Shown here: positions 28,501-37,808 of the stretch, in pieces
Layout: each line of letters opens with the position of its first letter
Position numbering within the stretch: the stretch's first letter is position 1
NCBI RefSeq assembly: GCF_010119545.1
Contig: NZ_JAAEAA010000003.1
Span: forward strand, 207,580 to 271,579
Reading direction: 5' to 3'
DNA length: 64,000 nt
From: Pontibacter fetidus
GTDB taxonomy: Bacteria; Bacteroidota; Bacteroidia; Cytophagales; Hymenobacteraceae
Position numbers and translations under genes: made by a program
Notes under the pieces: model-generated
The model's input: the letters and a program-made list of their open reading frames with translations, nothing else
Told to the model about the DNA's origin: nothing
Databases searched by the model: none

Positions 28501-28667
28501 TAAGAGCATGTTTAAAATTCATTCTTTGCGCTGCAAATCATCCAAATAAAGACCTGCCTTCATCTTTTTCTTACCTCGTAGCACTGCTATGCGGCTCACA
28601 AAACATTTCGCCAGAGCCTTTTCTGTCTGATTTTACCTTGCAAAAACGAAATTTAAACATGCTCTAA
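28501..28667. mobile_element. 161-bp MITE with terminal inverted repeats and TAA target duplication
   Basis: GAGCATGTTTAAA at 28504 and its inverse TTTAAACATGCTC ending at 28664 bound 161 bases with no coding capacity. TAA flanks both ends directly (28501-28503 and 28665-28667), as expected for a 3-bp target duplication of the TNA type used by IS5/IS1031-group transposases. It is therefore a miniature non-autonomous element, presumably moved by a transposase encoded elsewhere. It sits between the response regulator and kinase genes and could affect either promoter. Confidence 0.8.
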
Positions 28668-28735
28668 CTAAGAAGCCACTACAGCTTGTGTTAACTATAA
28701 GTATAGCTTTTTGCTTATTTTTTGTAAATTGATGA

Positions 28736-30907
28736 ATGCATTTGCCCTACACGCTACAGTATAACCACCGCTGCAACTGGCTTTTTTGCCTGCTGCTGTG
28801 GCTGCTGTGCCTGCCGGTGCTGGCTGCCCAATCGCACCCGGATACCGTAGCGCTACAACCAGGGCAACAGGTGCTGGCGCACCAGCTACAGGTCTACCAC
28901 GATGCAAGTGGCAAACGTTCGGTGCAGGAGGTGGAGCATTTATACTTCGGGAAGCTGGACACGGTAGCTACGTTGCAGGCCGGTAAAACAGTGCATTGGG
29001 TACGGGTGGTGCTGCAAAACAACAGCAAAAACGAGCAGGAACGATACCTGTACGCCGGTGACTGGAGCAAACTGCAACTATATACGCTACAACCTGAGGG
29101 CAACTATACAACCCTGCAAACAGGGCAACTTGTGCCGGTGCAGGAGCGGGACGTGCCGCAATATAAACCGTACCTGCGACTTAAACTGATGCCCCAAAGC
29201 CACACACTGCTTTACCTGCGCCTGCAAGGCGACCTGAACCTGTACAAACCACAGCGCCTGAGCCTGGAACTATACACCCCGGAGCAAGTGATAAAGCAAA
29301 ACAACAACCGCTTACTGGTGCAGGGCCTGTTTATGGGTATTATTTTAGTGATGACGCTTTATAACCTGGTGCTGTTCATATCAGTGCGCGACCGTAGTTA
29401 TTTATACTATGTACTGGCGCTGCTGGGCACGGGCTTATACTTTATGTTTTACCACGGCTTTGCCCTGGAGCTGCTCTGGCCAAACGCCCCTTACTGGAAC
29501 GCTCATAGCTTTGCGTTTATAGTTACGTTCAATGGCCTCTTCCGGCTGCTGTTTACCCGTAGTTACCTGGGCACCAAACAAAACCTGCCGCTCTGGGACA
29601 AACTGCTGTTACTGCTGGCTATACTTTATGCGCTGCCTATAACCATGGGTTTACTGTCGTACTTTACACCGCTGGACCTGTTGCAGCCTTGCGTAGATTT
29701 GATAGGCATTATTGGCGGGGGCGTGCTGGTAGTGATGCTGCTGGCAGGCATTGCGTCGCTGAGGCAAGGGTACAGGCCGGCTTTCTACTTTCTGGTTGCC
29801 AACGTGTTTTTTGTGGCAGGCGCACTGCTGTTTATACTAAAAGAAACACACCTGGTACCCGATAATTCTTTTACCGTGTACTCGGCACAGGTAGGCGTGG
29901 TAGCGCAGGTGGTGTTATTCTCGCTGGGACTTGCCTACAGGCTAAACACCGTAACCAACAAACTGGCTACGGAAGTGCTGGAGAAAAAACGCCTGGAACT
30001 GGAAAAGGAAACCGAACGCAAACGCTTAATAGAGCGCCAGAAAAAAGAACTGGAAGTAACCGTAGAGAACCGCACCGCCGCCCTGCGCCTTAAAACACAG
30101 GAACTGAACCAGACCGTACGCCAGTTGCGGGCATCAGAGCACAAGCTGCGCCGCCTTAACCAGCTAAAAGACCGTTTTTTTTCGATCATCTCCCACGACT
30201 TGCGCACGCCGCTAGCCACTTTAGATTCTTTCCTGAACATCCTGCTTAACTTCTCTGACCGCATGAAACCGGAGCAAATGCAGAAACTGGCCAACCACAC
30301 ACAACTATCGGTGCGTAACCTGCAGGCCCTGCTCGAGAATTTGCTGCAATGGGCCGCCTCCCAAACCGCTTCCGATCACTCCATGCGCTTCGAGCCGGAA
30401 CCCCTAAACCTGCAGCAACTGGTACAGCGCAACATTACCCTGCACCAGGATACCGCCGCAAACAAGCAACTGCAATGGCAGCTACAGGAGCCGGAGCAGA
30501 TGCAGGTTTTTGCCGACGCTAACATGCTTGATTTTGTATTCCGGAACCTGCTGCACAATGCTATTAAGTTCTCTAACCCCGGCGGCGAGATAAAAGTAAG
30601 CGCAAAAATAAAAGCCGGCCGATTTGCCGAAGTGTATATTGAAGACAATGGTATAGGCATGAGTGCCGATGTAGTGAAATCGCTTTTCCATACAGACCAG
30701 CCTGCCATTACAACCAAAGGTACCGCTAACGAGAAGGGCACTGGCTTAGGGCTGCTGCTGTGCCGCCTGTTTGTAGAGCGTTGCGGTGGAAGCATCAAAG
30801 TAAAAAGCGAAGAGGGCAAAGGCTCCTGTTTCTGGTTTACGATACCATTAGTGCCTGTTAAACCCAACCGTACTATAGCCCGCGAACTGGAAGGAGAAAT
30901 TTGCTAA
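28736..30907 (+). CDS. 7TMR-DISM sensor histidine kinase
   Basis: The 723-residue protein has a signal peptide (about 1-31) and a periplasmic 7TMR-DISM extracellular domain (about 35-185). Seven membrane segments (about 195-410) and a coiled coil (about 415-475, rich in Glu/Lys/Arg) follow. The HisKA domain has His near 487 in FFSIISHDLRTPL. The HATPase domain shows N box FRNLLHNAIKFS, G1 EDNGIGM and G2 GTGLGLLLC. It senses an unknown, possibly sugar-like, external signal and autophosphorylates. It has no receiver or DNA-binding domain of its own. The divergent LytTR regulator is the obvious candidate partner. Confidence 0.92.
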   Translation: MHLPYTLQYNHRCNWLFCLLLWLLCLPVLAAQSHPDTVALQPGQQVLAHQLQVYHDASGKRSVQEVEHLYFGKLDTVATLQAGKTVHWVRVVLQNNSKNEQERYLYAGDWSKLQLYTLQPEGNYTTLQTGQLVPVQERDVPQYKPYLRLKLMPQSHTLLYLRLQGDLNLYKPQRLSLELYTPEQVIKQNNNRLLVQGLFMGIILVMTLYNLVLFISVRDRSYLYYVLALLGTGLYFMFYHGFALELLWPNAPYWNAHSFAFIVTFNGLFRLLFTRSYLGTKQNLPLWDKLLLLLAILYALPITMGLLSYFTPLDLLQPCVDLIGIIGGGVLVVMLLAGIASLRQGYRPAFYFLVANVFFVAGALLFILKETHLVPDNSFTVYSAQVGVVAQVVLFSLGLAYRLNTVTNKLATEVLEKKRLELEKETERKRLIERQKKELEVTVENRTAALRLKTQELNQTVRQLRASEHKLRRLNQLKDRFFSIISHDLRTPLATLDSFLNILLNFSDRMKPEQMQKLANHTQLSVRNLQALLENLLQWAASQTASDHSMRFEPEPLNLQQLVQRNITLHQDTAANKQLQWQLQEPEQMQVFADANMLDFVFRNLLHNAIKFSNPGGEIKVSAKIKAGRFAEVYIEDNGIGMSADVVKSLFHTDQPAITTKGTANEKGTGLGLLLCRLFVERCGGSIKVKSEEGKGSCFWFTIPLVPVKPNRTIARELEGEIC

Positions 30908-30950
30908 GGGTAACAAACCAACTATAGTTTCACTTTCTCAAATATTCCGA

Positions 30951-30958
30951 TAGCTTTG
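30951..30958 (+). promoter_or_regulatory. -7 promoter element before the alpha/beta hydrolase gene
   Basis: TAGCTTTG matches TAnnTTTG and lies 26 bases before the start at 30985, the same distance as at 2896. A clear -33 TTG is not seen. Confidence 0.45.
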
Positions 30959-30984
30959 CCAGATACCTACACATAAAACCTGCC

Positions 30985-31800
30985 ATGAAACACACCTTAC
31001 CCGACGGACTACAGCTATACTATGAACTGCACGGCGATGTAAATGCTACGCAGGCTATTGTTTTCCTGAACGGACTTTCGCAGTCTACGGCGGCCTGGGG
31101 CGGGCTGGTACCGGTGCTGGGTAAAAAGTATAGGTTAGTGCTGATAGACCTTCTGTTTCAGGGGCAGAGCGATGCAGCGCCAAAACACCGCAGCTTTGAA
31201 GGCCACGCCGCCGATGTAGCCGACTTGCTAAAAACGCTTGATTTACCGGACACCTTGCTGGCTGGCATATCGTATGGCGGGGCGGTGGCGCAACGCTTTT
31301 TAGTGAACTACCCGGATCTGGCGCAGGCAGGGGCATTGCTTTCAACGTTCCCGTACAAGGATGCTTTTTTTGATGCCATAGGCTATAGTTGGGAAGCTGC
31401 TTTAAAAGCCGGAGGTTATCCGCTGATGCTGGATGTGATGCTGCCAACGGTGCTGGGCCGTAGCTATTTCCTGAACCCGATTATCACGATAGAGAACCTG
31501 AAGAACGCTAAAACTACCCAAAGCCCGACACCTGAAAAAATCCTGAACCTGACACAGGCTACCAAGGAAAGCAGCAATTACCTGGAAGAATTGAAAAAAG
31601 TAGAAGTACCTGTATTAGTGGTGCAGGGCGAAGAAGATTATTTGTGCACTATAGAAATGGGCAAAGCCATGTACCAGGCACTTCCCAACGCCAAGCTGGA
31701 GATACTGCCAAACGTAGGCCACACGCTAAACCTGGAGTGCATCCCGGACCTGATACAGTTGCTGGATACTTTTGCTACAAAGGCGAGGCAGACGGTATAG
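30985..31800 (+). CDS. Cytosolic alpha/beta hydrolase
   Basis: The 271-residue protein has no signal peptide. It shows the alpha/beta hydrolase fold: oxyanion region NGLSQSTAAW, nucleophile elbow GISYGG with Ser, acid in VQGEEDYLC and His in NVGHTLNLE near the C-terminus. Length and layout resemble small esterases or the 3-oxoadipate enol-lactonase/BioH-like group, but no residue I can see fixes the substrate. It stands alone between the kinase gene and a convergent gene. It is only distantly like the secreted hydrolase at 24629. Confidence 0.82.
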   Translation: MKHTLPDGLQLYYELHGDVNATQAIVFLNGLSQSTAAWGGLVPVLGKKYRLVLIDLLFQGQSDAAPKHRSFEGHAADVADLLKTLDLPDTLLAGISYGGAVAQRFLVNYPDLAQAGALLSTFPYKDAFFDAIGYSWEAALKAGGYPLMLDVMLPTVLGRSYFLNPIITIENLKNAKTTQSPTPEKILNLTQATKESSNYLEELKKVEVPVLVVQGEEDYLCTIEMGKAMYQALPNAKLEILPNVGHTLNLECIPDLIQLLDTFATKARQTV

Positions 31801-31877
31801 CTTGATACTTTAAAAAAGCAGCACTGGCTTTTAACCCATTCCTGGTTTGGTAGTAAGCCAGCGCAGCTTTACAGTAG

Positions 31878-32783
31878 TTATTTCACGGTTTCCCGATCCC
31901 AGTTCCGGATCATATCTGCTATACTCTTATCGGCCTTTTCTGCTAGCAGCAAGGTCAGCTGTTCATCGGTTAGTTTTTCTTTATTGCTTTTAAAGGCATC
32001 CCACCATCTTTTGCTTACCTGTTTGCCACCAGCCTCATAAATGTTTCCGGCGGCTATATGCCAGCGGCTCTGGTACCAGCCATAATTCTTCGGGTGCTTC
32101 TGCCCTATTTCGTTGTAGCGCTGGTCAGCATCCTGCAGGCTGGTATAGGTATACTCGCTGGCCCCGCTGCTTACCACCATGCGCGGAAATAGCGTGAGTG
32201 CGGGTAACGCAGCAGGTTCTTTCTCGGCAATGTAAGTGTGCAAAAGTGTATTTGTAAACAGCTCGCCCAGCCATTTGCGCTGCATATTTAACCCAGCTTG
32301 GAAATGGAAAGCATGGCCCAGTTCATGCAGGGCTAGTAAATCGAAGAAAGGTTGCATGCTCAGGTTACCCGCGTCGTCCTGATATACTTCCCGGATTTGC
32401 TTACTTAAATCTTGGGGTAGCTGGTTTAGTGGAGGTATAAAACTTTTCCAGAATGGATTGTCTTCAGCTGCTACTATAAGTGTTTGGTCGTCAGTATAAT
32501 GCGGCATGCCATATACCATGGGCCCTTTCGTATACCTGGTCCAGTCGTCCGGGCTCAGAATGAGGAGTGTTACGGCCGGTTTAAACCCCAACATCTGTTG
32601 GTAATAAGCCATGGCTTCGTCTATACGGTGGGCTATGGTTTCTGCACGTTGCTTGTGACCAGTGCTATAGTGCACCTGTGAAGTATGGCCCTGCAGGGCG
32701 TGGAGCTGACTGTAATGCTGTGCCCCGGCAGGCTGTGCTGACAGTAAGGCAAATGCTAATAAAAGTAAGATATACGGCTTCAT
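31878..32783 (-). CDS. Secreted HExxH (gluzincin-like) protein, unknown substrate
   Basis: The 301-residue protein has a signal peptide (1-21, ending GAQ) and the zinc-peptidase motif HELGHAFHF near residue 153. A downstream GELFTNTL helix could supply the third zinc ligand (Glu), as in gluzincins. It is likely a periplasmic or exported metallopeptidase, possibly also a catalytically weak relative. I do not recognise a named family. It has its own unit between convergent and co-oriented neighbours; the AraC regulator just upstream on the same strand might control it. Confidence 0.7.
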   Translation of the reverse strand: MKPYILLLLAFALLSAQPAGAQHYSQLHALQGHTSQVHYSTGHKQRAETIAHRIDEAMAYYQQMLGFKPAVTLLILSPDDWTRYTKGPMVYGMPHYTDDQTLIVAAEDNPFWKSFIPPLNQLPQDLSKQIREVYQDDAGNLSMQPFFDLLALHELGHAFHFQAGLNMQRKWLGELFTNTLLHTYIAEKEPAALPALTLFPRMVVSSGASEYTYTSLQDADQRYNEIGQKHPKNYGWYQSRWHIAAGNIYEAGGKQVSKRWWDAFKSNKEKLTDEQLTLLLAEKADKSIADMIRNWDRETVK

Positions 32784-32851
32784 AAATCTGTGTTTTTAGT
32801 TTACCTAAAGTTCAGATAATGTACCGACGGGAAATAGTATAAAAACGACAA

Positions 32852-33673
32852 CTATAGGCGCAATTCGGCCTGCAGGCGCACCGGGGCTTTTTGCAGGTCT
32901 TTTTCGATGGTGCCCGGTGCCACACCAGCAAACTGTTTAAAATCACGGATAAAATGCATCTGGTCGAAGTAACCACAACTATAGGAAATGTGAGTCCAGC
33001 TTAGTTCCGGGTAATTTTCGTGCATGCGGTAGGCTTTAGAGAAGCGGACAAGACGGGCAAAGAATTTAGGCGTAAGCCCGATCCGCTCTTTACTCACCCG
33101 CTCAAACTGGCGCAGGCTAAGGCAGGCAAGTGAGGAAATTTGCTCTATCGGGGCGTTTCCATTATGCCGCATCAGTTCCAGCATCGCCCTGTCAAAAGGG
33201 AGCGCTTGTTTCAGGGTCTTTACTTTGCTTAGCAAAAACTCCTCGATCACAATCTTTATCTCATCAAAGCTTTGCGCTTCCTGCAGCCGCTCGTTTACCA
33301 GTGCCATTTCGTTGCCATACACATCAGTCGCGTCAAAGTGGCTATCGATCATCTCACACATTGGTATGCCCATAAACCGATGCAGCCCACCCGGATGAAA
33401 GCCAACCCGCACAGCTTTGTGGCTTCTGTTGATATCGAGCATTACGCGGCTAACCTGCGGCCCTACAATTACGCTGCGGGGCTGTTCTACAAACTCAGTA
33501 GTACCTTCCTTTTTTACTTTGATGCGATCGTTGATATAAAAGAAAAGGGAATTTTGCGGGGCAGGAGGATAAGGGCAGGCGGACGAGGTCGGACCTACTT
33601 CGGCATGAATCACCATAATGCAGTTAACGAATTCCTGCAACAGAATGTGCGGTGTGTAGAATTTAGTCTGCAA
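32852..33673 (-). CDS. AraC-family transcriptional regulator
   Basis: The 273-residue protein has an N-terminal sensing region (about 1-150) of the type found in many Bacteroidota AraC regulators (HPGGLHRFMGIP). The C-terminal AraC DNA-binding domain (about 160-260) has two helix-turn-helices; the second contains LSWTHISYSCGYFDQMHFIRDFKQFAGVAPG. The ligand is unknown. It lies 68 bases upstream of the secreted HExxH gene on the same strand, so it may be co-transcribed with it or control it. Confidence 0.88.
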   Translation of the reverse strand: MQTKFYTPHILLQEFVNCIMVIHAEVGPTSSACPYPPAPQNSLFFYINDRIKVKKEGTTEFVEQPRSVIVGPQVSRVMLDINRSHKAVRVGFHPGGLHRFMGIPMCEMIDSHFDATDVYGNEMALVNERLQEAQSFDEIKIVIEEFLLSKVKTLKQALPFDRAMLELMRHNGNAPIEQISSLACLSLRQFERVSKERIGLTPKFFARLVRFSKAYRMHENYPELSWTHISYSCGYFDQMHFIRDFKQFAGVAPGTIEKDLQKAPVRLQAELRL

Positions 33674-33842
33674 GGCGCTACTTTTTAAAGTTTAATACAC
33701 AAGTTGCTATTGCCCGGATTATAAGATAATGTATGCTTTTGTTTATGCTAAGTAATTTGCTGTCAGTAGCTTATGCTGGGTTGGTGTTTGTGGGTACGGA
33801 TGGCTATAGTCAAAGTTTTAATGAGTGAAGCTGACCGCTATA

Positions 33843-35645
33843 CTATAGTTTCTCTTCCAGCCACAAAAAACCGCTGCTAAGAGTAAACAAAACAAAAAAC
33901 CAGATCAGCGAAACGGGCTCATCTTTATAAGCTATAGCGCTTTCGGTTGCTTTTATAGTTTGCCTTGCGATAAATTCTTCCGTAGCCATTTTACGGTTAG
34001 CTATAGTTTCAAACTCCCAATCCGAAGGTTGCTGCACATAAAAAAAGTATGGCGCAGCGTCCGGGGTTTCTACTTTATGCCAGCCAGATTTTCCAGGCCA
34101 AAAAGTGCCGCTATACTTTTCGGGTTGATGCACGTTTTGGGCCAGTGGCAGGTTTATAGTTGTGGAGTCGGTTAAGCTGGTTATAGTTGCAGTTGGCGGG
34201 GTTGCGCCTGTAGTTAAAGTATAATCTGTAAACGAAAGTATAGCTGGCTTGCGGGGCTGCGGTACCTGCGGCTTTTCCAGTTGCCAGAACTTATCCCTAA
34301 CCTCTTCTTTAACGATAGCTGCCAAAATGGTAGCCCAATAACTGGCATATACGTTTTTGTTACCCTCCAGCTGCCACTGAAAAGTTTGCGGCACATAGCT
34401 CATGGCTACTTTTCCCCAGCCGGCTTTTTTGGCTGCAACCAACAGGTTGTTGCCTTGCGCGGCTACCAGGCCTGTAACTGCCTCAGTGGGTGCCAATGCA
34501 TAAGCCGATGCGTTTATAGTTGCCTGGTTTCCGGGCCAGCTGGCGCGCGTGCTGCGGCTACTATGCTGCGAGAGGCGTTTGCTCCGGAAGCCGGTAAAAA
34601 AGCCCGTAGTTTTACCTGAGGCCGGCTCCGTAACTATAGTTAGTACACCCAAACCATCTTGGGTTACGGCTCTTTGTAAAGTTGCTCTTTCACGGGCGCT
34701 TAAATTTTGGAGCACCTGCTCGTCTGTTATTACCACATCAATGTTTTGCAGCAGTTTAGGGGTTAGCTGGCTCAGGTCGGTTTTGGGTGTATTCACAAAT
34801 TCGGTCTGGCTGATGTTGCGGCTAACGGTAGCGCGATAGGCCACTTTGTGCTGTTGTGCGGCCAGGTGGTTTTTCAGAAATTTAAATTCGAAGGAAGGAG
34901 TTGCGGCAAGCAAAAGTATCTGCAACTGCTGCTGCTCTTTTACCTGCACCGGGACATGGCCCAGCGTATCCTGCTGCCCGTCGGTTTTGGCCAGTAAAGT
35001 ATAAACCCACCGCCCGGTTTGTTTAGGTGCGTAGCGTAGGTTAAACGTAAAGGTACTATCCGGTTGCAGTTCTACGGAATCGCGGAGCTGGCCTGCTGCT
35101 TGCAGGTATAGTTTGGTTTCTGATGCTGTTTTATACTTGCCGGCTATAGTTACAGTCTCTCCCAGGTTTACGCTCTCTGGCCATTGCACAGCACTTATGC
35201 CCGCCGGTGAGGCAGACAGGTGCGGTACAAGTTTGATTCCTTCCAATGTTTTTAGTTGGGCCTCGTCCAGGCCATATCCAAGTAAATGCAGTGTTTTAAG
35301 GTTGGGTTGCTGCTGGCGTAGGGTATGCAGATCTGCTAAAGAAATGGCATGTTCTGCTTCGGCCTCTAAACTATAAATTACAGGTTTTGCGGGCTGCCGG
35401 TTGAGCAAAGCATTTAGCGTGTCGGTGTGGTAGCCTTTGGTTAAAAGTGTAGCTGCGCCCGGGTTAATGGCATGTTGTATAGTTGGCGGAAAAACGATCA
35501 GCACCAGACATATGCCTGCTACCAGGCTTGCCAGTAAACGCCAGGCCAGCCGCTTCCGGGCAGGTCTGCGCCATGCCAGCCATAGCAGTAGCCCCACAAC
35601 CAAGGTTGCTAAAAGCCAGGGTAAATATGCCGGAGTTGTATACAC
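33843..35645 (-). CDS. Membrane-anchored protein of the BatA/DUF4175 cluster
   Basis: The 600-residue product starts at GTG 35645, 3 bases after the DUF4175 gene. Two membrane segments lie near the N-terminus (about 7-24 and 35-53), a long periplasmic region follows, and one C-terminal membrane segment (about 580-596) sits before LEEKL. The mid-part (about 230-430) has an amidotransferase-like Rossmann pattern without a clear catalytic Cys (LLQNIDVVITDEQVL). Such proteins commonly accompany BatA and DUF58 proteins in Bacteroidota. The function is unknown; a scaffolding role with the MoxR chaperone module is a reasonable inference. Confidence 0.65.
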   Translation of the reverse strand: MYTTPAYLPWLLATLVVGLLLWLAWRRPARKRLAWRLLASLVAGICLVLIVFPPTIQHAINPGAATLLTKGYHTDTLNALLNRQPAKPVIYSLEAEAEHAISLADLHTLRQQQPNLKTLHLLGYGLDEAQLKTLEGIKLVPHLSASPAGISAVQWPESVNLGETVTIAGKYKTASETKLYLQAAGQLRDSVELQPDSTFTFNLRYAPKQTGRWVYTLLAKTDGQQDTLGHVPVQVKEQQQLQILLLAATPSFEFKFLKNHLAAQQHKVAYRATVSRNISQTEFVNTPKTDLSQLTPKLLQNIDVVITDEQVLQNLSARERATLQRAVTQDGLGVLTIVTEPASGKTTGFFTGFRSKRLSQHSSRSTRASWPGNQATINASAYALAPTEAVTGLVAAQGNNLLVAAKKAGWGKVAMSYVPQTFQWQLEGNKNVYASYWATILAAIVKEEVRDKFWQLEKPQVPQPRKPAILSFTDYTLTTGATPPTATITSLTDSTTINLPLAQNVHQPEKYSGTFWPGKSGWHKVETPDAAPYFFYVQQPSDWEFETIANRKMATEEFIARQTIKATESAIAYKDEPVSLIWFFVLFTLSSGFLWLEEKL

Positions 35646-35648
35646 GCT

Positions 35649-37808
35649 TTACTTCTGATTCAGTTGTTTTAAATATTGCTGCGATAACCTGCTTCTGACT
35701 GCTTGCTGCGACTGCGGCGTTGGTGTAGCCGGCGGCAGCAGGTTAACCCAGGCGCGCTCCACAGTAACCAAACAGGTTTTGCACAGCGTTTTGCCAGCCT
35801 GCATCGCTGTAAGTATCATTCGCAGGTCACGTAGCGCTTTCAGGTTGCTGCCGGGCTTCTGCAGTGTTTGCCGCGCCAGCTCCTGACCAGCTTTTTCAAG
35901 TATGGCCGCATCGGTAGGCTTGTATTTGCCGGTTTGTTTATAGGTTGCCAGCCATTGCAGTGCAGCTTTGGTTTGTGGCAGCTGCTTTTCGGTAACTATA
36001 GTTTTGCTTTCTGATGGGGCTGTTATCTTGTTTAGTTCACCTGTCAGGCGTAGTTCAGGCTCTTTAAGCGGTGGTGCCTCAAAGCCGGTTTTAGCTACAT
36101 ACGCCCGTTGCGATTGCTGCACTTCTTTTAACATGCGCAGCGCTTTGTACTCGTAGGGCAGGGCATCTTTGGGTTTGTGCGTGCGCAGGCGCAGTTCGGC
36201 ATCCCACATCTGGGCCAGGGCTCCTTTTAGTTTGGCTTTCACGGCGGGCTCAAAAATGGTAGCTTCGCCTTCCTGGTCGTGTTTGTGCATGTAGGGGTCA
36301 AGCAGCGCTTCCGGGCTGTTCTTGTCTTCAAACTCCTTGTGGTCGTGGCCATCGCCTTTGTAGTGTTCTTCGCCTTCGGGTATGCCGCCACCCGGCCCGA
36401 TGCCGCTTTCAAACTCCTCACCCAGAAATTTACCATACCGCAGCCTTAACAGTTTCTGGTCTACGCCCAGGTTGTTGGCACGTTCCTCAAACTGAGCGCG
36501 GGTTATAGTTTTCTGCTCTTTCAGTAGTTTTTCGGTGTCTATAATGATCTGGCGCTGGCTCCTGAAATACTCCGGCACCGGGTTCACGCCCATCGACAGG
36601 TCAAAGGAATTGTCAACTATAGTGGTATCTTCTATCTGCACAAAATAGGTTTCGGAGCGGGTATAGCCACGGTGGCGGTCCCAGGCCTGCAGGTAAAAGT
36701 ATAGTTCATCGCCGTAGGTCATGCCCAGTTTTTGCAGGTCCAGGGTTTGTTTTACCGCATAGTTTTTAGGGTTGCCATTCAGGTTTAGGTTGATCTTTTC
36801 TTCCCTGAACTTCACAGCCTCGCCGGTTCCTTTGGCTACGGTAGCCACCATGTTCGCTTCCCGGATGCCGTAATCGTCGGTTAGCTGGGCCTGTAAGGTT
36901 ACGCGCTGCGGCTGCCCAAACAGTATCTCGGTATACTGTTCAGGCTTCTGTATGGCTATAGTTGGTGCCTCGTCGGGGATGATCTCTAACGTATAAAACG
37001 CTGATCTCTGCCCGTTCAGGTTAATCGTGTAAAGTCCCGGAGTAGTAAAGCTGCGCGACAAACTATAGCTGTTGCCTTGTTTTTTGAAGTTGATGGGTTG
37101 CTGTTCGTTTAGCTGCAGCTGTAATATTGCAGGTTTAGTTGTGCTGATGCGCCAGGAAACGGTGGCTCCTTGCTCTATTAGCAAATTGGGGTTCTGGGCA
37201 CGGTAAGTGCCTTTGCCGGTGTAAGCAGGTGGTGTTACCGTTATTTCTGTTTTCTCAATTTTAACAGCTGTATCTGCAGCGGTAACCGGATTGTCAGGAA
37301 AATCAACTTTTATAGTTTCGGGCTGAGGTGCGGTAAGCGGTGCGGCCGGCAGATATAAAATACCCGCCGAAAACAGTAAGCCTACACCCAGTAAAGTATA
37401 AGTGGCAGTGCTGCGCAGAGTAAATATCTTTTCGTTCTCCGGGTGAAGCTGCTGTAGCGTTGCTGCAACGCGTTGTTGCTGTAGTTGCTGAAGCAGGTTT
37501 TCGGGTGCCTTCAAAAGTAATTCGGTGCTGTCCTGTAGCTGCGGATATTGCCTGTTTAGGTGCCGTGCAACCTGTTGTAAGCTTGTTTTAGTAACTGCCC
37601 TCCAGCCAAGTACAAAGTATAAAACTGCCGCCACAACTATAGTTACAGCCGTTGTAGCTAATAACGAAACTTCTAACTGCCAGCGCCAAAGTATAGCCAG
37701 GCCTACAACTATAGCCGCCAATGCCTGCAGCGCATACAGCCACAGCTTTGCCCGCACGTACCGCCCGCGAATTTGGTGTAGAATATGGATGCTTTCCGGT
37801 GTGCTCAT
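35649..37808 (-). CDS. DUF4175-type large membrane protein
   Basis: The 719-residue protein has two N-terminal membrane segments (about 22-43 and 48-68), a third (about 135-155), and then a long periplasmic region with Ig-like modules. A charged, helical C-terminal half contains the ELYFYLQAWDRHRGYTRSETYFVQI segment seen in DUF4175 proteins. It abuts the BatA gene (start at 37808, one base after its stop) and is followed after 3 bases by 33843-35645. It belongs to a MoxR/DUF58/BatA cluster whose members are thought to help cell-envelope integrity or stress tolerance. The exact role is unknown. Confidence 0.75.
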   Translation of the reverse strand: MSTPESIHILHQIRGRYVRAKLWLYALQALAAIVVGLAILWRWQLEVSLLATTAVTIVVAAVLYFVLGWRAVTKTSLQQVARHLNRQYPQLQDSTELLLKAPENLLQQLQQQRVAATLQQLHPENEKIFTLRSTATYTLLGVGLLFSAGILYLPAAPLTAPQPETIKVDFPDNPVTAADTAVKIEKTEITVTPPAYTGKGTYRAQNPNLLIEQGATVSWRISTTKPAILQLQLNEQQPINFKKQGNSYSLSRSFTTPGLYTINLNGQRSAFYTLEIIPDEAPTIAIQKPEQYTEILFGQPQRVTLQAQLTDDYGIREANMVATVAKGTGEAVKFREEKINLNLNGNPKNYAVKQTLDLQKLGMTYGDELYFYLQAWDRHRGYTRSETYFVQIEDTTIVDNSFDLSMGVNPVPEYFRSQRQIIIDTEKLLKEQKTITRAQFEERANNLGVDQKLLRLRYGKFLGEEFESGIGPGGGIPEGEEHYKGDGHDHKEFEDKNSPEALLDPYMHKHDQEGEATIFEPAVKAKLKGALAQMWDAELRLRTHKPKDALPYEYKALRMLKEVQQSQRAYVAKTGFEAPPLKEPELRLTGELNKITAPSESKTIVTEKQLPQTKAALQWLATYKQTGKYKPTDAAILEKAGQELARQTLQKPGSNLKALRDLRMILTAMQAGKTLCKTCLVTVERAWVNLLPPATPTPQSQQAVRSRLSQQYLKQLNQK

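Noticed and set aside
28501..28667. Bidirectional terminator or attenuator
   Set aside because: The inverted ends are 135 bases apart and flanked by TAA on both sides, which fits a MITE better.
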